Origin: Pseudomonadota bacterium
GTDB taxonomy: Bacteria > Pseudomonadota > Gammaproteobacteria > Burkholderiales > Sulfuriferulaceae
DNA: 64,000 nucleotides
Direction of reading: 5' to 3'
Assembly (NCBI GenBank): GCA_021801025.1
Contig: JAJYYK010000014.1
Coordinates: 1 to 64,000 of the forward strand
This document shows, in pieces, positions 1-10,783 of the stretch. The position numbers and the translations under genes are program-made. Position 1 is the stretch's first letter, and the number at the start of each line of letters is the position of its first letter. A model generated the notes under the pieces. It did no database searches. It had not been told where the DNA came from and was given only the letters and a program-made list of their open reading frames with translations.

Positions 1-1
1 T

Positions 2-256
2 CATCGGGACGATGCGTGCGCATTGGGCCAGTGGTTGCATGGCGAGGGGGAACATCAACATGGCACTCGCCCCACATTCACCCATCTGAAAACCGTACAC
101 CAGGATTTTCATCGCAGCGCAGGCACAGTTGCCGACGCCATCAACGCGGGGCAAACCGACAAGGCGCAGCGCATGCTGGGTTCAGGAACCGACTTTGCTG
201 AGACCACTGAACGCGTATTAACCGCTATCCAAACCTTAAGACGAGAAATAAAATAA
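2..256 (+). CDS. C-terminal end of a CZB (chemoreceptor zinc-binding) domain protein, cut by the window edge
   Basis: The reading frame is open from base 2 to the TAA at 254-256, so the start lies upstream of the window. The visible part has the second half of a CZB domain: a Cys in C-A-L-G-Q-W, then HQDFH, which gives the H-x3-H zinc ligands. The first His ligand would lie upstream. CZB domains bind zinc through three His and one Cys and usually sit on chemoreceptors or diguanylate cyclases; which of these this is cannot be seen. It ends 27 bp before the next gene, which also carries a CZB domain, so the two may be co-transcribed and sense the same signal. Confidence 0.75.
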   Translation, partial: HRDDACALGQWLHGEGEHQHGTRPTFTHLKTVHQDFHRSAGTVADAINAGQTDKAQRMLGSGTDFAETTERVLTAIQTLRREIK

Positions 257-283
257 CGATACCATTTCCGTCAGGAGCATGAA

Positions 284-2713
284 ATGTCACGTTGTAAAGT
301 GTCATTACAGATGTTAATCGATGCCATGCCCGATGCGGTGTGCTTGAAGGACGTTGAAGGTCGCTGGCAGTTCACCAATCAAACAGCCAGGCAGATATTC
401 CGGCTGCACGATATGTCCTGGCTGGGTAAAACCGAAGAAGACCTGGCGGCGTTGCAACCCGCATTCCGTATCGGTCACGAAGCTTGCGAGGTGAGCGACG
501 AAGCAACCTGGCAGGCCGGACATCCGTTGGCGGGTGAGGAAAACTTTGTCGGGGAAGACGACCGATACATGACCGTAGAGACGCGCAAAGTGCCGATGTA
601 CGACCACATGGGGCAACGCAACCTGTTGATGGTTATTCGGCGCGACATCACCGAACGCAAGCAATATGAAACAAAACTCCACCTCATCGCCAGCGTATTT
701 ACCCATGCCCGCGAAGGTATAGTCATCACTTCTGTTGACAATACAATCATTGAAATCAATGACGCCTTTAGTCGCATCACGGGTTACGGCCGTGATGAAG
801 TGATTGGCAAAAATCCGCGCATCGTCAGTTCCGGTCATCATGGGAAACAGTTTTACGCTGCGATGTGGCGCGATCTGAACGAAAATGGGTACTGGTCGGG
901 TGAAATTCAGAACCGGCGCAAAAACGGCGAGGTGTATGACGAGCGTCTTGCCATCAGCGCCGTACGCGACAAGCAGGGGAACATCGAACACTATGTGGGC
1001 ATGTTTTCTGACATCAGTGCACTCAAGGCGTATGAGCGGCAAATCGAACGGATTACCTACTATGACGCACTGACCAATTTACCCAACCGTGCGAGGCTGG
1101 CTGAGCGACTGCAACAAAGTATGGCTCAGGCCCGGCAATGCGGACAACGGCTGGCAATCGTCTATATCGATCTGGACGATTTCAAAGTGGTTAATACCCG
1201 GCATGGGCTGGAAATCGGCGACCAATTGCTGGTGGGGGTGGCCACGCGCATGAAGCAGGCTTTGCGGGAAAACGATATGCTCGCCCGTATGGGCGGCGAC
1301 GAATTTGTCGCCGTGCTCAGCGACCTCGACAGCATCGAAGCCAGTACACCGATACTCAGTCGCTTGCTCACTGCCGCTGCTCAACCGGTATATCTCCACG
1401 ATACCCTGCTCCAGCTTTCAGCCAGTCTTGGTGTCACCTTTTACCCGCAGGAAGAAGACATTGAAGCGGATCAACTGCTGCGCCAGGCCGATCATGTCAT
1501 GTATCAGGCCAAACTGGCCGGAAAGAACCGTTACCATATCTTCGATACCCAACAGGATCGCGGTATTCGTGGACATTACGAAAGCCTGGAACGCATCCGT
1601 TGCGCGCTGACCGGGCACGAATTCGTGCTGCATTACCAGCCCAAGGTGAATATGCGCACAGGAACAGTCGTCGGTGCCGAGGCACTGATTCGCTGGCAAC
1701 ATCCGGAGAAAGGGCTATTGCTGCCGGCAGCCTTCCTGCCCGTGATCGAAAATCATCCGCTGTTCGTCGAAATGGGAGAATGGGTGGTCGACACCGCTTT
1801 GACCCAGATGGATATCTGGCATGCCGCAGGACTGGATATCCCGGTGAGCGTCAATGTCGGCGCCTGCCAGTTGCGGGAACCAAACTTTGTCGAGCGCCTG
1901 CACGCGCTGTTGACTGCACATCCGAACATCGGGGCAGGCGAGTTAGAACTGGAGTTGCTGGAAACCAGTGCACTGGAAGACATGGCTCGCGTCTCCCATG
2001 TGATCGAGCGCTGCAGGAAAATTGGGGTGTTGTTTTCCCTGGACGATTTTGGCACCGGTTACTCTTCACTGAGCTATCTGAAGCACCTGCGGGTTGCCAT
2101 GCTCAAGATTGACCAAAGCTTCGTGCGCGACATGCTCGGCGACCCTGACGATCTGGCGATTTTGGATGGTGTGATCGGCCTGGCCGCCGCCTTCCGCTGC
2201 AAGGTCATTGCTGAAGGTGTGGAAACCGTGGAACATGGCGAGATGTTGTTGCAACTCGGCTGCGAACTGGCTCAGGGCTATGGCATCGCACGTCCCATGC
2301 CCGCACATGAGATTCCCGGCTGGGCAGCGACCTGGCGGCCCGATCCGGTTTGGGCTGATCGGCCTGCAGTGAGTCGCGATCATCTGCCGCTACTCTTTGC
2401 AGGCGTCGAGCACCGCGCCTGGGTTGCTGGCATAGAAGACTTTCTCAAAGGCAAGAGCGAAACACCCCCGCTGGATCCTCACGAATGTCGCCTGGGCGCA
2501 CGGCTGGACAGCGAAGAGGCTGCTCACCATGGTTCGCAACCCACTTTCCGCGAGATCAAACAGTTGCACCAGCAAGCCCATACACTGGCACTGAATTTGC
2601 TCGCGCTTCATACCGAAAGCAGAAAATCGGAGGCGCTGGCAAGGCTAAGCGAACTCCATGCCCTGCGAGACGATTTGCTTGTAAAGTTAAGAAGTGTCGT
2701 ATTGGCGCTGTAA
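284..2713 (+). CDS. PAS-PAS-GGDEF-EAL c-di-GMP enzyme with C-terminal CZB domain
   Basis: An 809-residue soluble signalling protein with no clear membrane segment. Order: PAS (about 10-125), PAS (about 130-250), GGDEF (about 255-425), EAL (about 440-690), CZB (about 700-800). The GGDEF motif is intact at 337-341, preceded by an RxxD inhibitory site (R-E-N-D) five residues upstream. EAL is intact at 466-468, with the DDFGTGYSS motif and KVIAEGVET further on, so both synthesis and hydrolysis of c-di-GMP are possible. Zinc ligands of the CZB domain are H710, C735, H762 and H766. AGGAG at 273-277 supports the ATG at 284. E. coli DgcZ carries CZB at its N-terminus without an EAL domain, so this arrangement is different. 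A link between zinc or oxidant sensing and c-di-GMP is an inference. Confidence 0.9.
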   Translation: MSRCKVSLQMLIDAMPDAVCLKDVEGRWQFTNQTARQIFRLHDMSWLGKTEEDLAALQPAFRIGHEACEVSDEATWQAGHPLAGEENFVGEDDRYMTVETRKVPMYDHMGQRNLLMVIRRDITERKQYETKLHLIASVFTHAREGIVITSVDNTIIEINDAFSRITGYGRDEVIGKNPRIVSSGHHGKQFYAAMWRDLNENGYWSGEIQNRRKNGEVYDERLAISAVRDKQGNIEHYVGMFSDISALKAYERQIERITYYDALTNLPNRARLAERLQQSMAQARQCGQRLAIVYIDLDDFKVVNTRHGLEIGDQLLVGVATRMKQALRENDMLARMGGDEFVAVLSDLDSIEASTPILSRLLTAAAQPVYLHDTLLQLSASLGVTFYPQEEDIEADQLLRQADHVMYQAKLAGKNRYHIFDTQQDRGIRGHYESLERIRCALTGHEFVLHYQPKVNMRTGTVVGAEALIRWQHPEKGLLLPAAFLPVIENHPLFVEMGEWVVDTALTQMDIWHAAGLDIPVSVNVGACQLREPNFVERLHALLTAHPNIGAGELELELLETSALEDMARVSHVIERCRKIGVLFSLDDFGTGYSSLSYLKHLRVAMLKIDQSFVRDMLGDPDDLAILDGVIGLAAAFRCKVIAEGVETVEHGEMLLQLGCELAQGYGIARPMPAHEIPGWAATWRPDPVWADRPAVSRDHLPLLFAGVEHRAWVAGIEDFLKGKSETPPLDPHECRLGARLDSEEAAHHGSQPTFREIKQLHQQAHTLALNLLALHTESRKSEALARLSELHALRDDLLVKLRSVVLAL

Positions 2714-2740
2714 TCAGAAAAAAAGAATAAACAAATTAAA

Positions 2741-2771
2741 AAGCGTTTACGAAATGAATTCGTAAACGCTT
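2741..2771. terminator. Bidirectional intrinsic terminator
   Basis: A perfect 13-bp stem (2741-2753 with 2759-2771) and a 5-nt loop. A-rich sequence lies to the left and T-rich to the right. It sits between the converging c-di-GMP gene and tRNA-Pro and could stop transcription from both sides. Confidence 0.75.
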
Positions 2772-2811
2772 GAGTTATCTTTGTTCCTTGCTGGTTTAAA
2801 ACCTTATTACC

Positions 2812-2888
<77 letters not shown>

Positions 2889-2969
2889 AATTTTCTATTA
2901 TAGCAAACTACTCATCGAAAATGAAGTAGCTTGCAGCCGAGAACTTGTTCGTGGGACAAAACAACAGGT

Positions 2970-3386
2970 TCAAGCGGCAGACGAGGGCGCAAGAAGAGAC
3001 AAAATAGCCAGAATTTCTTGCCGGACAAGCTGATAATCGATACCCGAATCAGTATTGATATGGGTGCCGGATTGAATCGGCGGCGCAGACTCTGCGACAG
3101 ATTCAGCGGCAGACAATTCCACACCATCGAGTCGCAACCGCGCCCCATTAATTGTAAAACCATGTCCATAGAGCAACTCACGAATACGCCGTATCAACAA
3201 CACCTCATGATGTTGGTAATAACGACGATTTCCGCGTCGCTTGACCGGTTTTAATTGTGAGAACTCTTGCTCCCAGTAGCGAAGCACATGCGGCTTAACT
3301 TCACACAACTCAGCAACTTCGCCGATAGTGAAATAGCGTTTCGCGGAGATGGGTGGCAGTTCACTGCTGGGTCGGTATTCCGCCAT
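2970..3386 (-). CDS. MerR-family HTH regulator downstream of ihfA
   Basis: A 138-residue protein with an N-terminal MerR-type winged HTH ([20 protein letters not shown], then RRGNRRYY). The C-terminal part is short and lacks the metal-binding cysteines of MerR or CueR, so the inducer is unknown. Starting at the ATG at 3386 avoids a TTG four codons upstream; the gene overlaps the ihfA 3' end by 26 nt. A MerR-like gene directly after ihfA is a conserved arrangement in beta- and gammaproteobacteria. It would be transcribed with pheST-ihfA. Its targets cannot be deduced here. Confidence 0.88.
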   Translation of the reverse strand: MAEYRPSSELPPISAKRYFTIGEVAELCEVKPHVLRYWEQEFSQLKPVKRRGNRRYYQHHEVLLIRRIRELLYGHGFTINGARLRLDGVELSAAESVAESAPPIQSGTHINTDSGIDYQLVRQEILAILSLLAPSSAA

Positions 3387-3669
3387 AATTGGATTCAACC
3401 AATGCTTTCAGTTTATTGCTCGGATGAAAAGTCACCACACGCCGGGCTGTGATCGGCATATCTTCCCCGGTCTTCGGGTTACGTCCGGGACGTTGTGGTT
3501 TGTCACGCAGCTGAAAATTACCGAAACCCGATAATTTAACGGTATCCGAGGCTTCCAGTGCGTTACGGATTTCCTCAAACATACCTTCAACCATATCTTT
3601 GGCCTCGCGCTTGTTCAGGCCCACTTCTTCATACAATAAATCAGCCAATTCGGCTTTAGTCAATGTCAT
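3361..3669 (-). CDS. ihfA: Integration host factor subunit alpha
   Basis: A 102-residue DNA-bending protein of the HU/IHF family, usual length. It starts [12 protein letters not shown] and has the signature [12 protein letters not shown] in the DNA-contacting arm, ending with the [13 protein letters not shown] segment. IHF works as a heterodimer with IhfB in recombination, replication and sigma-54 promoter activation, which is relevant to the sqr promoter in this window. GAGG seven bases upstream supports the start at 3669 rather than an upstream in-frame ATG at 3699, which would overlap pheT. It lies 7 bp after pheT in the same operon. Confidence 0.96.
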   Translation of the reverse strand: MTLTKAELADLLYEEVGLNKREAKDMVEGMFEEIRNALEASDTVKLSGFGNFQLRDKPQRPGRNPKTGEDMPITARRVVTFHPSNKLKALVESNYGGIPTQQ

Positions 3670-3676
3670 AGTTACC

Positions 3677-6034
3677 TCAAGAACGTAATTGTGCGCCAAA
3701 TTGGCGTTGCATTAAATCAGTCAACTGGACGACAGCCGCGTCCACCTCACCATCCGTTAATGTTTTGTGATTGTCTTGCATGTGCACACTAAATGCAAGA
3801 CTTTTTTTATCGTAATCAATGTGTTTTCCCCGATAACTGTCAAATAATGCAATTTCTGTCACATAAGGCACATTTGCCGCACGCAAATGATTGAGGATGG
3901 TTTGCGCCGACACATCCTGACCGACAATGACCGCCAAATCTCGCCGTACGGCCTGAAATCGTGACATCGCGCAATATCGGGGAAGCTCGCGCAACAAGAG
4001 CGGCTCAACATTCATCTCAAAAACGATGGGCGCACTGCCCCACTGCCTGCGACGCACCAATTCCGGATGCAAAGCGCCAAGCCAGCCAATAACCTGATTA
4101 TTCAGCACAAGCTGACCGCTTTGTCCGGGGTGCAACGCTGGATGCTGTGCCGCAAGCACCTGCAAGGGTTCAGGCCAGCACAACGCTTCAAGGTCAGCTT
4201 TCACATCGAAAAAATCCACATTACGTGCCGTCAAACCCCATTGTTCTGGCGCAACAGACCCATAACACAAACCGCCAATACGCAGATTTTCAACAACACC
4301 GTCTCCAGCCGCCTGATAACAGCGCCCAACCTCCATCACTCGAACACGTGGCTGCCCACGATTGAGGTTGCTGTCCAACACATCCAGCACACCCCCAAAC
4401 AAGGTCGATCGCATCACTCCCATCTGACTGGCAATCGGGTTTTTGAGCACAATGGCCTGGTTCTGTGGTGCCAGTTCAGTTTCCCATGCCTGATCGACAA
4501 AACTATAGGTAATGACTTCCTGGTAATCGCGGGCGGCCAGGATTTCACGCAAGCCTTCGACTGAACGCAATTGCTCCGAATGGGCCGTCATACTCAAATC
4601 CGCGCGGGGCATCTTCGGGAGGATACGATCATACCCGTACAAGCGAGCCAGCTCTTCGATCAAATCAACTTCTATCGCCAAATCAAACCGATAGCTTGGT
4701 ACGCTCACTTGAAATCCGGTTTCTGTTTCTTTCAGCACACAACCCAGCCGCTGCAAAGTTTCCTGAATATCCGCGCCATCCAATGCAACACCCAAAATCC
4801 GGGCCACGCGCGCAACGCGTAAATGAATCGGCGTACGCACAGGCAATTCATGTAATACTTCGATAGCGGGATGCGCCACGCCGCCGCAAATCGATAACAG
4901 CAATTCAGCCGCACGATCAGCCGCCTGTTGTGTGGCACCGAAATCAACACCGCGCTCGAAACGAAAAGCCGCATCCGTCGCCAACCCCAATCGGCGTGCC
5001 CGCCCTGCCATAGCGTCCGGATCAAAATAGGCCGACTCCAGCAAAACAGAGGTTGTGCTTTCACTCACCGCGCTGGCCGCTCCGCCCATGATGCCGGCGA
5101 TCGCTTGTGCGCCTGCATCATCGGCGATCACCAGCATATCGGCATCCAAACGGGCTTCCTGCCCATTCAGCAACACAATCGATTCCTGCGTTTGTGCCCA
5201 ACGGACCCCGATCGCGCCACGGATTTTATCGGCATCGAACGCATGCAAAGGTTGCCCTGTTTCCAGCAGCACATAATTAGTCACATCCACAATGGCGCCC
5301 AAAGAGCGGACACCACTGCGCGCCAATCGTTCGCGCATCCATTCAGGCGTTGCGGCGAGTGGGTTCAAACCGTCCAGCCGTTGTACCCGATAACGGGGAC
5401 ACGCAACCGCTTCCACATCACCCATGTCAAATCCGGGTGCACCGCTGACTGAAACCGGGGCTGTGGGAAGGGTATGTAATTGCGCACCGGTAATCGCGGC
5501 CACTTCCCGGGCAATGCCTTGTACGCTCAGACAATCGCTGCGATTGGGTGTTAATTTAAGCGTCAGCGAGTGATCATTCAGCTGCAAGTATTCGCGCACA
5601 CTCAAACCCACTGGCGCATCGGAAGGTAAAATCAGCAAACCATCGGAAACATCGGTGATGCCGAGCTCCTTGCCCGAACACAACATGCCGGATGACGCCA
5701 CGCCACGCAGTTTGGCTGATTTTATTTCCATGCCGGGTAAACGTGCGCCCACGACGGCGCAAGGCACCCGCGCATCCACACACACATTCGGTGCGCCACA
5801 TACGATTTGCAACCACTCTCCAGTACCCACATCAACTTGACATACCCGCAAACGGTCCGCATCGGGATGCGGTGCAACAGTGCGAACATGACCGACCACC
5901 ACCCCTGAAAAATCACCTGCCACCGGCTCAATGGCCTCGACTTCCAACCCGGCCATTGTCAACACATGCGCTAAAGACGCCGTATCAAGCAACGGATTCA
6001 CATACTGACGCAACCATAATTCCGAAAATTTCAT
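3677..6034 (-). CDS. pheT: Phenylalanine-tRNA ligase beta subunit
   Basis: A 785-residue protein, typical of bacterial PheT. It begins [14 protein letters not shown] and carries the tRNA-binding OB fold near residues 40-150, the B3/B4 editing region (about 210-380), the B5 domain, the catalytic-like core, and the C-terminal anticodon-binding ferredoxin-like (FDX-ACB) domain with the FDSYRGKHI stretch. Together with PheS it forms the alpha2-beta2 enzyme that charges tRNA-Phe and hydrolyses mischarged Tyr-tRNA-Phe. It starts 11 bp after pheS and is followed 7 bp later by ihfA, the standard order. Confidence 0.97.
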   Translation of the reverse strand: MKFSELWLRQYVNPLLDTASLAHVLTMAGLEVEAIEPVAGDFSGVVVGHVRTVAPHPDADRLRVCQVDVGTGEWLQIVCGAPNVCVDARVPCAVVGARLPGMEIKSAKLRGVASSGMLCSGKELGITDVSDGLLILPSDAPVGLSVREYLQLNDHSLTLKLTPNRSDCLSVQGIAREVAAITGAQLHTLPTAPVSVSGAPGFDMGDVEAVACPRYRVQRLDGLNPLAATPEWMRERLARSGVRSLGAIVDVTNYVLLETGQPLHAFDADKIRGAIGVRWAQTQESIVLLNGQEARLDADMLVIADDAGAQAIAGIMGGAASAVSESTTSVLLESAYFDPDAMAGRARRLGLATDAAFRFERGVDFGATQQAADRAAELLLSICGGVAHPAIEVLHELPVRTPIHLRVARVARILGVALDGADIQETLQRLGCVLKETETGFQVSVPSYRFDLAIEVDLIEELARLYGYDRILPKMPRADLSMTAHSEQLRSVEGLREILAARDYQEVITYSFVDQAWETELAPQNQAIVLKNPIASQMGVMRSTLFGGVLDVLDSNLNRGQPRVRVMEVGRCYQAAGDGVVENLRIGGLCYGSVAPEQWGLTARNVDFFDVKADLEALCWPEPLQVLAAQHPALHPGQSGQLVLNNQVIGWLGALHPELVRRRQWGSAPIVFEMNVEPLLLRELPRYCAMSRFQAVRRDLAVIVGQDVSAQTILNHLRAANVPYVTEIALFDSYRGKHIDYDKKSLAFSVHMQDNHKTLTDGEVDAAVVQLTDLMQRQFGAQLRS

Positions 6035-6045
6035 ACCAGATCGCC

Positions 6046-7080
<1,035 letters not shown>

Positions 7081-7130
7081 TCAGTGATGCGCCCCGACTC
7101 GCACAACTCGGGGGAAGTTCGATAAAAAAA

Positions 7131-7147
7131 GGAGGCCAGCGGCCTCC
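7131..7147 (-). terminator. Terminator or attenuator between rplT and pheS
   Basis: A 7-bp GC-rich stem (7131-7137 with 7141-7147) and a 3-nt loop, with A and T runs on the two sides. On the minus strand it is followed by seven T, a full intrinsic terminator. It lies where E. coli has the pheM-dependent attenuator of pheST, but I see no Phe-rich leader ORF in the 105 bp between rplT and pheS. Confidence 0.8.
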
Positions 7148-7170
7148 TTTTTTGATCTAAAATAGCTGTG

Positions 7171-7530
7171 TCATACAGCCAGTTTGGATTTGGCCTGCTC
7201 AACCAATTGCGCGAACGCAGGTTTGTCAAAGACCGCCAAATCAGCCAGCACTTTACGATCCAGCATAATCTCGGCTTTTTTCAAACCATTCATGAATACG
7301 CTATAACGCAAACCGCACTGCCGTGCTGCCGCATTGATCCGTGCAATCCACAACGCACGGAACTGACGTTTACGTTGACGACGATCCCGATAAGCATATT
7401 GACCGGCTTTCATTACTGCCTGTTTGGCAATCCGGTAAACATTTTTACGACGACCGCGGTAACCCTTGGCCATGTCGATGATTTTTTTGTGCCGCGCATG
7501 AGCGACCACACCACGTTTAACTCTTGGCAT
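7171..7530 (-). CDS. rplT: 50S ribosomal protein L20
   Basis: A 119-residue basic protein starting [18 protein letters not shown], the family signature, and ending in the LAV tail. L20 binds 23S rRNA early in large-subunit assembly. In the E. coli group it also represses translation of rpmI-rplT from the operon mRNA. It lies 11 bp downstream of rpmI, so translation of the two is probably coupled. Length and composition are normal. Confidence 0.97.
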   Translation of the reverse strand: MPRVKRGVVAHARHKKIIDMAKGYRGRRKNVYRIAKQAVMKAGQYAYRDRRQRKRQFRALWIARINAAARQCGLRYSVFMNGLKKAEIMLDRKVLADLAVFDKPAFAQLVEQAKSKLAV

Positions 7531-7541
7531 AATCTATCTCC

Positions 7542-7739
7542 TTACGCGTAAGGCATCATTGCACGTACAGAACGCATATTGGTGGCATCCACCAACAGCA
7601 TCCCGCGCAATTGCCGTTTGTTTTTAGTCGTTTTTTTGGTCAAAATGTGGCGCTTGAAAGCTTGACTGCGCTTGATCCCGCCACTGGCCAGCGCTTTAAA
7701 CCGCTTGGCTGCACCTGATTTAGTCTTCATTTTAGGCAT
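7542..7739 (-). CDS. rpmI: 50S ribosomal protein L35
   Basis: A 65-residue basic protein starting [15 protein letters not shown], the L35 signature, with the usual length. CAGGAG upstream of the ATG at 7739 fixes this start; in-frame codons upstream run into unrelated sequence. The 165-bp gap to infC is where the L20 autoregulatory site of E. coli lies, but I could not confirm the pseudoknot by eye. Second gene of the infC-rpmI-rplT set. Confidence 0.96.
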   Translation of the reverse strand: MPKMKTKSGAAKRFKALASGGIKRSQAFKRHILTKKTTKNKRQLRGMLLVDATNMRSVRAMMPYA

Positions 7740-7904
7740 TACACTTACTCCTGTTTTGACAACGCTGGGCAGTTTCACTCCGAAACATTTAGGAACCCAG
7801 ACATTGCCTGCACTGCGGCAGGCCTCCCGGCCTCCGTTTTGCGACACTGTCGCAAATTTTTACCGCCCCCATACCCAAAGGTACGCGGGCCGCATTTCTA
7901 TCGC

Positions 7905-8423
7905 TTATTTTCGCTTCGGTGCAAGCACCATCACCATCTGACGGCCTTCCATTTTGGGAAACTGTTCCACAACCGCCAGTTCCTGCAAATCAGCTTCCAC
8001 ACGTTTAAGTTGCGCCAAACCAAATTCTTGATGCGCCATTTCTCGCCCACGGAAACGCAATGTCACTTTGGCCTTGTCACCCTCTTCCAGAAAACGGATC
8101 AGGTTGCGTAATTTAATCTGGTAATCACCCTCATCCGTACTGGGACGAAACTTGACTTCTTTGACCTGAATCTGTTTTTGCTTCAGTTTGGCTTCGTGCT
8201 GACGCTTGCTTTGCTGGTATTTATACTTACCATAGTCCATCAGCCGTGACACAGGCGGTTTGGCCAAAGGCGCAATTTCCACCAGATCAACTTCAGCTTC
8301 TTCAGCCATTTTCAACGCTTGTGCTGCGGAAAGTATCCCCAGCGGCTCGCCATCTATTCCGATGACACGAATTTCTGCACCGGTAATTTCACCGTTGACA
8401 CGTGGTTCTTTATCCTGAGCGAT
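7905..8423 (-). CDS. infC: Translation initiation factor IF-3, starting at a rare ATC codon
   Basis: Homology begins well upstream of any ATG, GTG or TTG in a sensible place. The frame reads back from [15 protein letters not shown] through RVNGEIT and AEIRVIG, as in IF-3 N-termini. The only start placed correctly behind a Shine-Dalgarno (AGGAG, 8 nt spacing) is ATC at 8421-8423, giving 172 residues, close to the usual 175-180. An in-frame stop lies just upstream. IF-3 itself discriminates against non-standard starts, so infC genes use them for autoregulation (AUU in E. coli). The TTG at 8313-8315 would drop about 36 residues of the N-domain and is unlikely to be the start. Confidence 0.93.
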   Translation of the reverse strand: MAQDKEPRVNGEITGAEIRVIGIDGEPLGILSAAQALKMAEEAEVDLVEIAPLAKPPVSRLMDYGKYKYQQSKRQHEAKLKQKQIQVKEVKFRPSTDEGDYQIKLRNLIRFLEEGDKAKVTLRFRGREMAHQEFGLAQLKRVEADLQELAVVEQFPKMEGRQMVMVLAPKRK

Positions 8424-8454
8424 CGCTACAACTCCTGAAAATTAAAATTAAAAA

Positions 8455-8474
8455 GGAGTGAGATCACTCACTCC
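8455..8474 (-). terminator. Intrinsic terminator between thrS and infC
   Basis: A perfect 8-bp stem (8455-8462 with 8467-8474), 4-nt loop, then a T run on the minus strand just before the infC leader. It ends 6 bp after the thrS stop and would make infC partly independent of thrS transcription. Confidence 0.75.
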
Positions 8475-8480
8475 TCGCGT

Positions 8481-10391
8481 TTATTGATGCAAGGCGGTTT
8501 CTGTCTTAATGCGTGTTACCAGAGCGTCGACGGGCATTTGCCCCAAGTCTTCGCCATGACGGGCTCGCACGGCCACGACATCCGCAGTCACTTCTTTATC
8601 ACCCAAAATAACTTGGTAAGGTAATTTTTGTAGACTATGTTCGCGTATTTTATAGCTTATCTTCTCATTTCTCAAGTCTAAAGATGAAAAAATACCTGCG
8701 GCGATCAAAATAGCATGAATTTTTTTCGCATAATCGGCTTGCTGATCAGTAATACTCATCACCACCACTTGTTCAGGCGACAACCATGTCGGCAAGGCGC
8801 CTGCATGATGTTCGATCAGAATGCCGATAAACCGCTCCAGTGAACCGAACATCGCACGGTGCAGCATCACGGGGCGGTGACGGGCATTGTCTTCACCCAC
8901 ATAATTCAAATCGAACCGTTCAGGCAAATTCATATCCACTTGTAGCGTGCCGCATTGCCAATCGCGACCAATGGCATCGCGCAACACGAATTCCAGCTTC
9001 GGGCCGTAAAACGCGCCTTCCCCGGGAAATAACTCATACACCATCCCCATATGATTCAGCGCACCGGATAAAGCGCCTTCCAGCTGATCCCATACCTCGT
9101 CGCTACCGATACGGTTTTCAGGACGTGTGGACAATTTAATGCGGACCGCATCGAAACCGAAATCAGTGTAAATATCAAGAATCAAAGCCACCACATCGCG
9201 GCACTCCTGCTCCATCTGATCCAGCGTACAAAAGATATGCGCATCATCCTGCGTAAAATGACGCACCCGCATCAGGCCGTGTAGCGCACCGGAAGGCTCA
9301 TAACGATGCACCTTGCCGAATTCCGCCATACGCAAAGGCAAATCACGGTAACTTTTCACCCCTTGCGCAAACATTGACATCGCACCGGGGCAATTCATGG
9401 GTTTCAGCGCAAAAACACGCTCATCTTCTGTTTGGGTAATGAACATGTTTTGGCGATAGTTTGCCCAGTGCCCCGAAGTTTCCCATAATGAGCGATCCAT
9501 CACATCCGGCGTATTGACTTCCACATATCCTGCACGGGCCTGACGTTCCCGCATGTATTGAATTAGCGTCTGGAACAAACGCCAACCTTTGGGGTGCCAA
9601 AAGACAGATCCTGGCGCATTTTCTTGCAGATGGAACAAATCCAGTTGCTGACCCAACTTGCGGTGATCGCGCTTCTCGGCCTCTTCCAGCCGGTGCAGGT
9701 ACGCGTCCAGATCCTCTTTTTTCGCCCAAGCCGTGCCGTAAATGCGCTGCAACATTGGATTGCGATGATCGCCTCGCCAGAAAGCACCGGCCAGCTTCAT
9801 CAATTTAAAATGTTTTAACCGACCCGTAGAAGGCACATGCGGACCACGACACAAATCCGTAAAAGCGCCTTCGGTATACAGGGAAACATCCTCGCCAACC
9901 GGAATCGCCTCAATCAGCTCGGCTTTATAATGTTCGCCCAATCCCTTAAAAAATCCGATCGCCTCATCACGCGGCAACACCCGGCGCGTCACCGGAACAT
10001 CCTGTCGCGCCAACTCAAGCATCTTGCGCTCAATGACCTGCAAATCTTCCGGCGTAAATGGGCGCGGCGAAGCAAAGTCATAATAGAAGCCGTCTTCAAT
10101 CACTGGCCCGATGGTCACCTGCACATCCGGGTACAGCGATTTCACCGCATAGGCCAACAAATGTGCGGTTGAATGACGAATGACATCCAACCCGTCCGCA
10201 TCCTTATCCGTCACAATGGCCAATCGCGCATCATGTTCAATCGAATAACCGGTGTCCACCAAACGGCCATCCACACGACCGGCCAGGGCCGCTTTCGCCA
10301 ACCCGGCACCAATTGACGCGGCCACATCGGCCACGCTGACTACATGATCAAAGACTCGAACAGAGCCATCAGGTAAAGTAATTTGCGGCAT
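8481..10391 (-). CDS. thrS: Threonine-tRNA ligase
   Basis: A 636-residue class II synthetase of normal length: TGS domain (about 1-60, starting [10 protein letters not shown]), the editing domain with the [10 protein letters not shown] and later C-R-G-P-H motifs, the catalytic core with motif 2 around [10 protein letters not shown], and the C-terminal anticodon-binding domain. It charges tRNA-Thr and clears Ser-tRNA-Thr. The ATG at 10391 has AAGG upstream. An in-frame upstream extension would run back through the terminator and tRNA-Val, so it is rejected. Start of the thrS-infC-rpmI-rplT-pheST-ihfA cluster. Confidence 0.97.
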   Translation of the reverse strand: MPQITLPDGSVRVFDHVVSVADVAASIGAGLAKAALAGRVDGRLVDTGYSIEHDARLAIVTDKDADGLDVIRHSTAHLLAYAVKSLYPDVQVTIGPVIEDGFYYDFASPRPFTPEDLQVIERKMLELARQDVPVTRRVLPRDEAIGFFKGLGEHYKAELIEAIPVGEDVSLYTEGAFTDLCRGPHVPSTGRLKHFKLMKLAGAFWRGDHRNPMLQRIYGTAWAKKEDLDAYLHRLEEAEKRDHRKLGQQLDLFHLQENAPGSVFWHPKGWRLFQTLIQYMRERQARAGYVEVNTPDVMDRSLWETSGHWANYRQNMFITQTEDERVFALKPMNCPGAMSMFAQGVKSYRDLPLRMAEFGKVHRYEPSGALHGLMRVRHFTQDDAHIFCTLDQMEQECRDVVALILDIYTDFGFDAVRIKLSTRPENRIGSDEVWDQLEGALSGALNHMGMVYELFPGEGAFYGPKLEFVLRDAIGRDWQCGTLQVDMNLPERFDLNYVGEDNARHRPVMLHRAMFGSLERFIGILIEHHAGALPTWLSPEQVVVMSITDQQADYAKKIHAILIAAGIFSSLDLRNEKISYKIREHSLQKLPYQVILGDKEVTADVVAVRARHGEDLGQMPVDALVTRIKTETALHQ

Positions 10392-10411
10392 GATCACCTT
10401 CTCCGAAACGC

Positions 10412-10442
10412 AAAAAAGCGCGGATATTTGCCGCGCTTTTTT
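10412..10442 (-). terminator. Terminator after tRNA-Val, 20 bp upstream of thrS
   Basis: A 12-bp stem (10412-10423 with 10431-10442) that includes A6/T6 ends and a GC-rich core, loop of 7 nt. On the minus strand the T run ends only 20 bases before the thrS ATG. It may be both the tRNA terminator and an attenuator in the thrS leader, since no room is left for a separate promoter between them. Confidence 0.8.
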
Positions 10443-10469
10443 AACCAACATTGCAATATTATAAAATCC

Positions 10470-10546
10470 TGGTAGGACCGACTGGAATCGAACCAGCGAC
10501 CTTTGCCATGTCAAGGCAACGCTCTAACCAGCTGAGCTACGGTCCT
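10470..10546 (-). tRNA. tRNA-Val(GAC)
   Basis: A 77-nt cloverleaf on the minus strand: acceptor stem AGGACCG/CGGTCCT, anticodon stem TTGCC with loop TTGACAT (anticodon GAC), T-loop TTCGATT, encoded CCA at 10470-10472. It reads GTC valine codons and lies directly upstream of thrS on the same strand. Confidence 0.96.
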
Positions 10547-10783
10547 GCATACCGGCTTGCAGTTGGTCTTCAAAAAACCGACTGCCGGAACCTGTAAAGA
10601 GGCGAAAGGATACTACACCGTCCAAAAATCAGCAAGGAAAAATATTTGCCAGCGTCAGCGCTGAAGCACAACGCGCCTTGCATGCGGCACCCGGGCGGGA
10701 TACCATGCAGCTCAAACATGGTTTGATTGTGTCAGTGCGACAGGCACACGCGCCGAACCGCTTGAACAGATCCGGGAGAAATG

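Noticed and set aside
10392-10469. T-box or other riboswitch upstream of thrS
   Set aside because: The leader is only 78 bp after the tRNA and consists of a simple terminator hairpin; no T-box sequence is visible.
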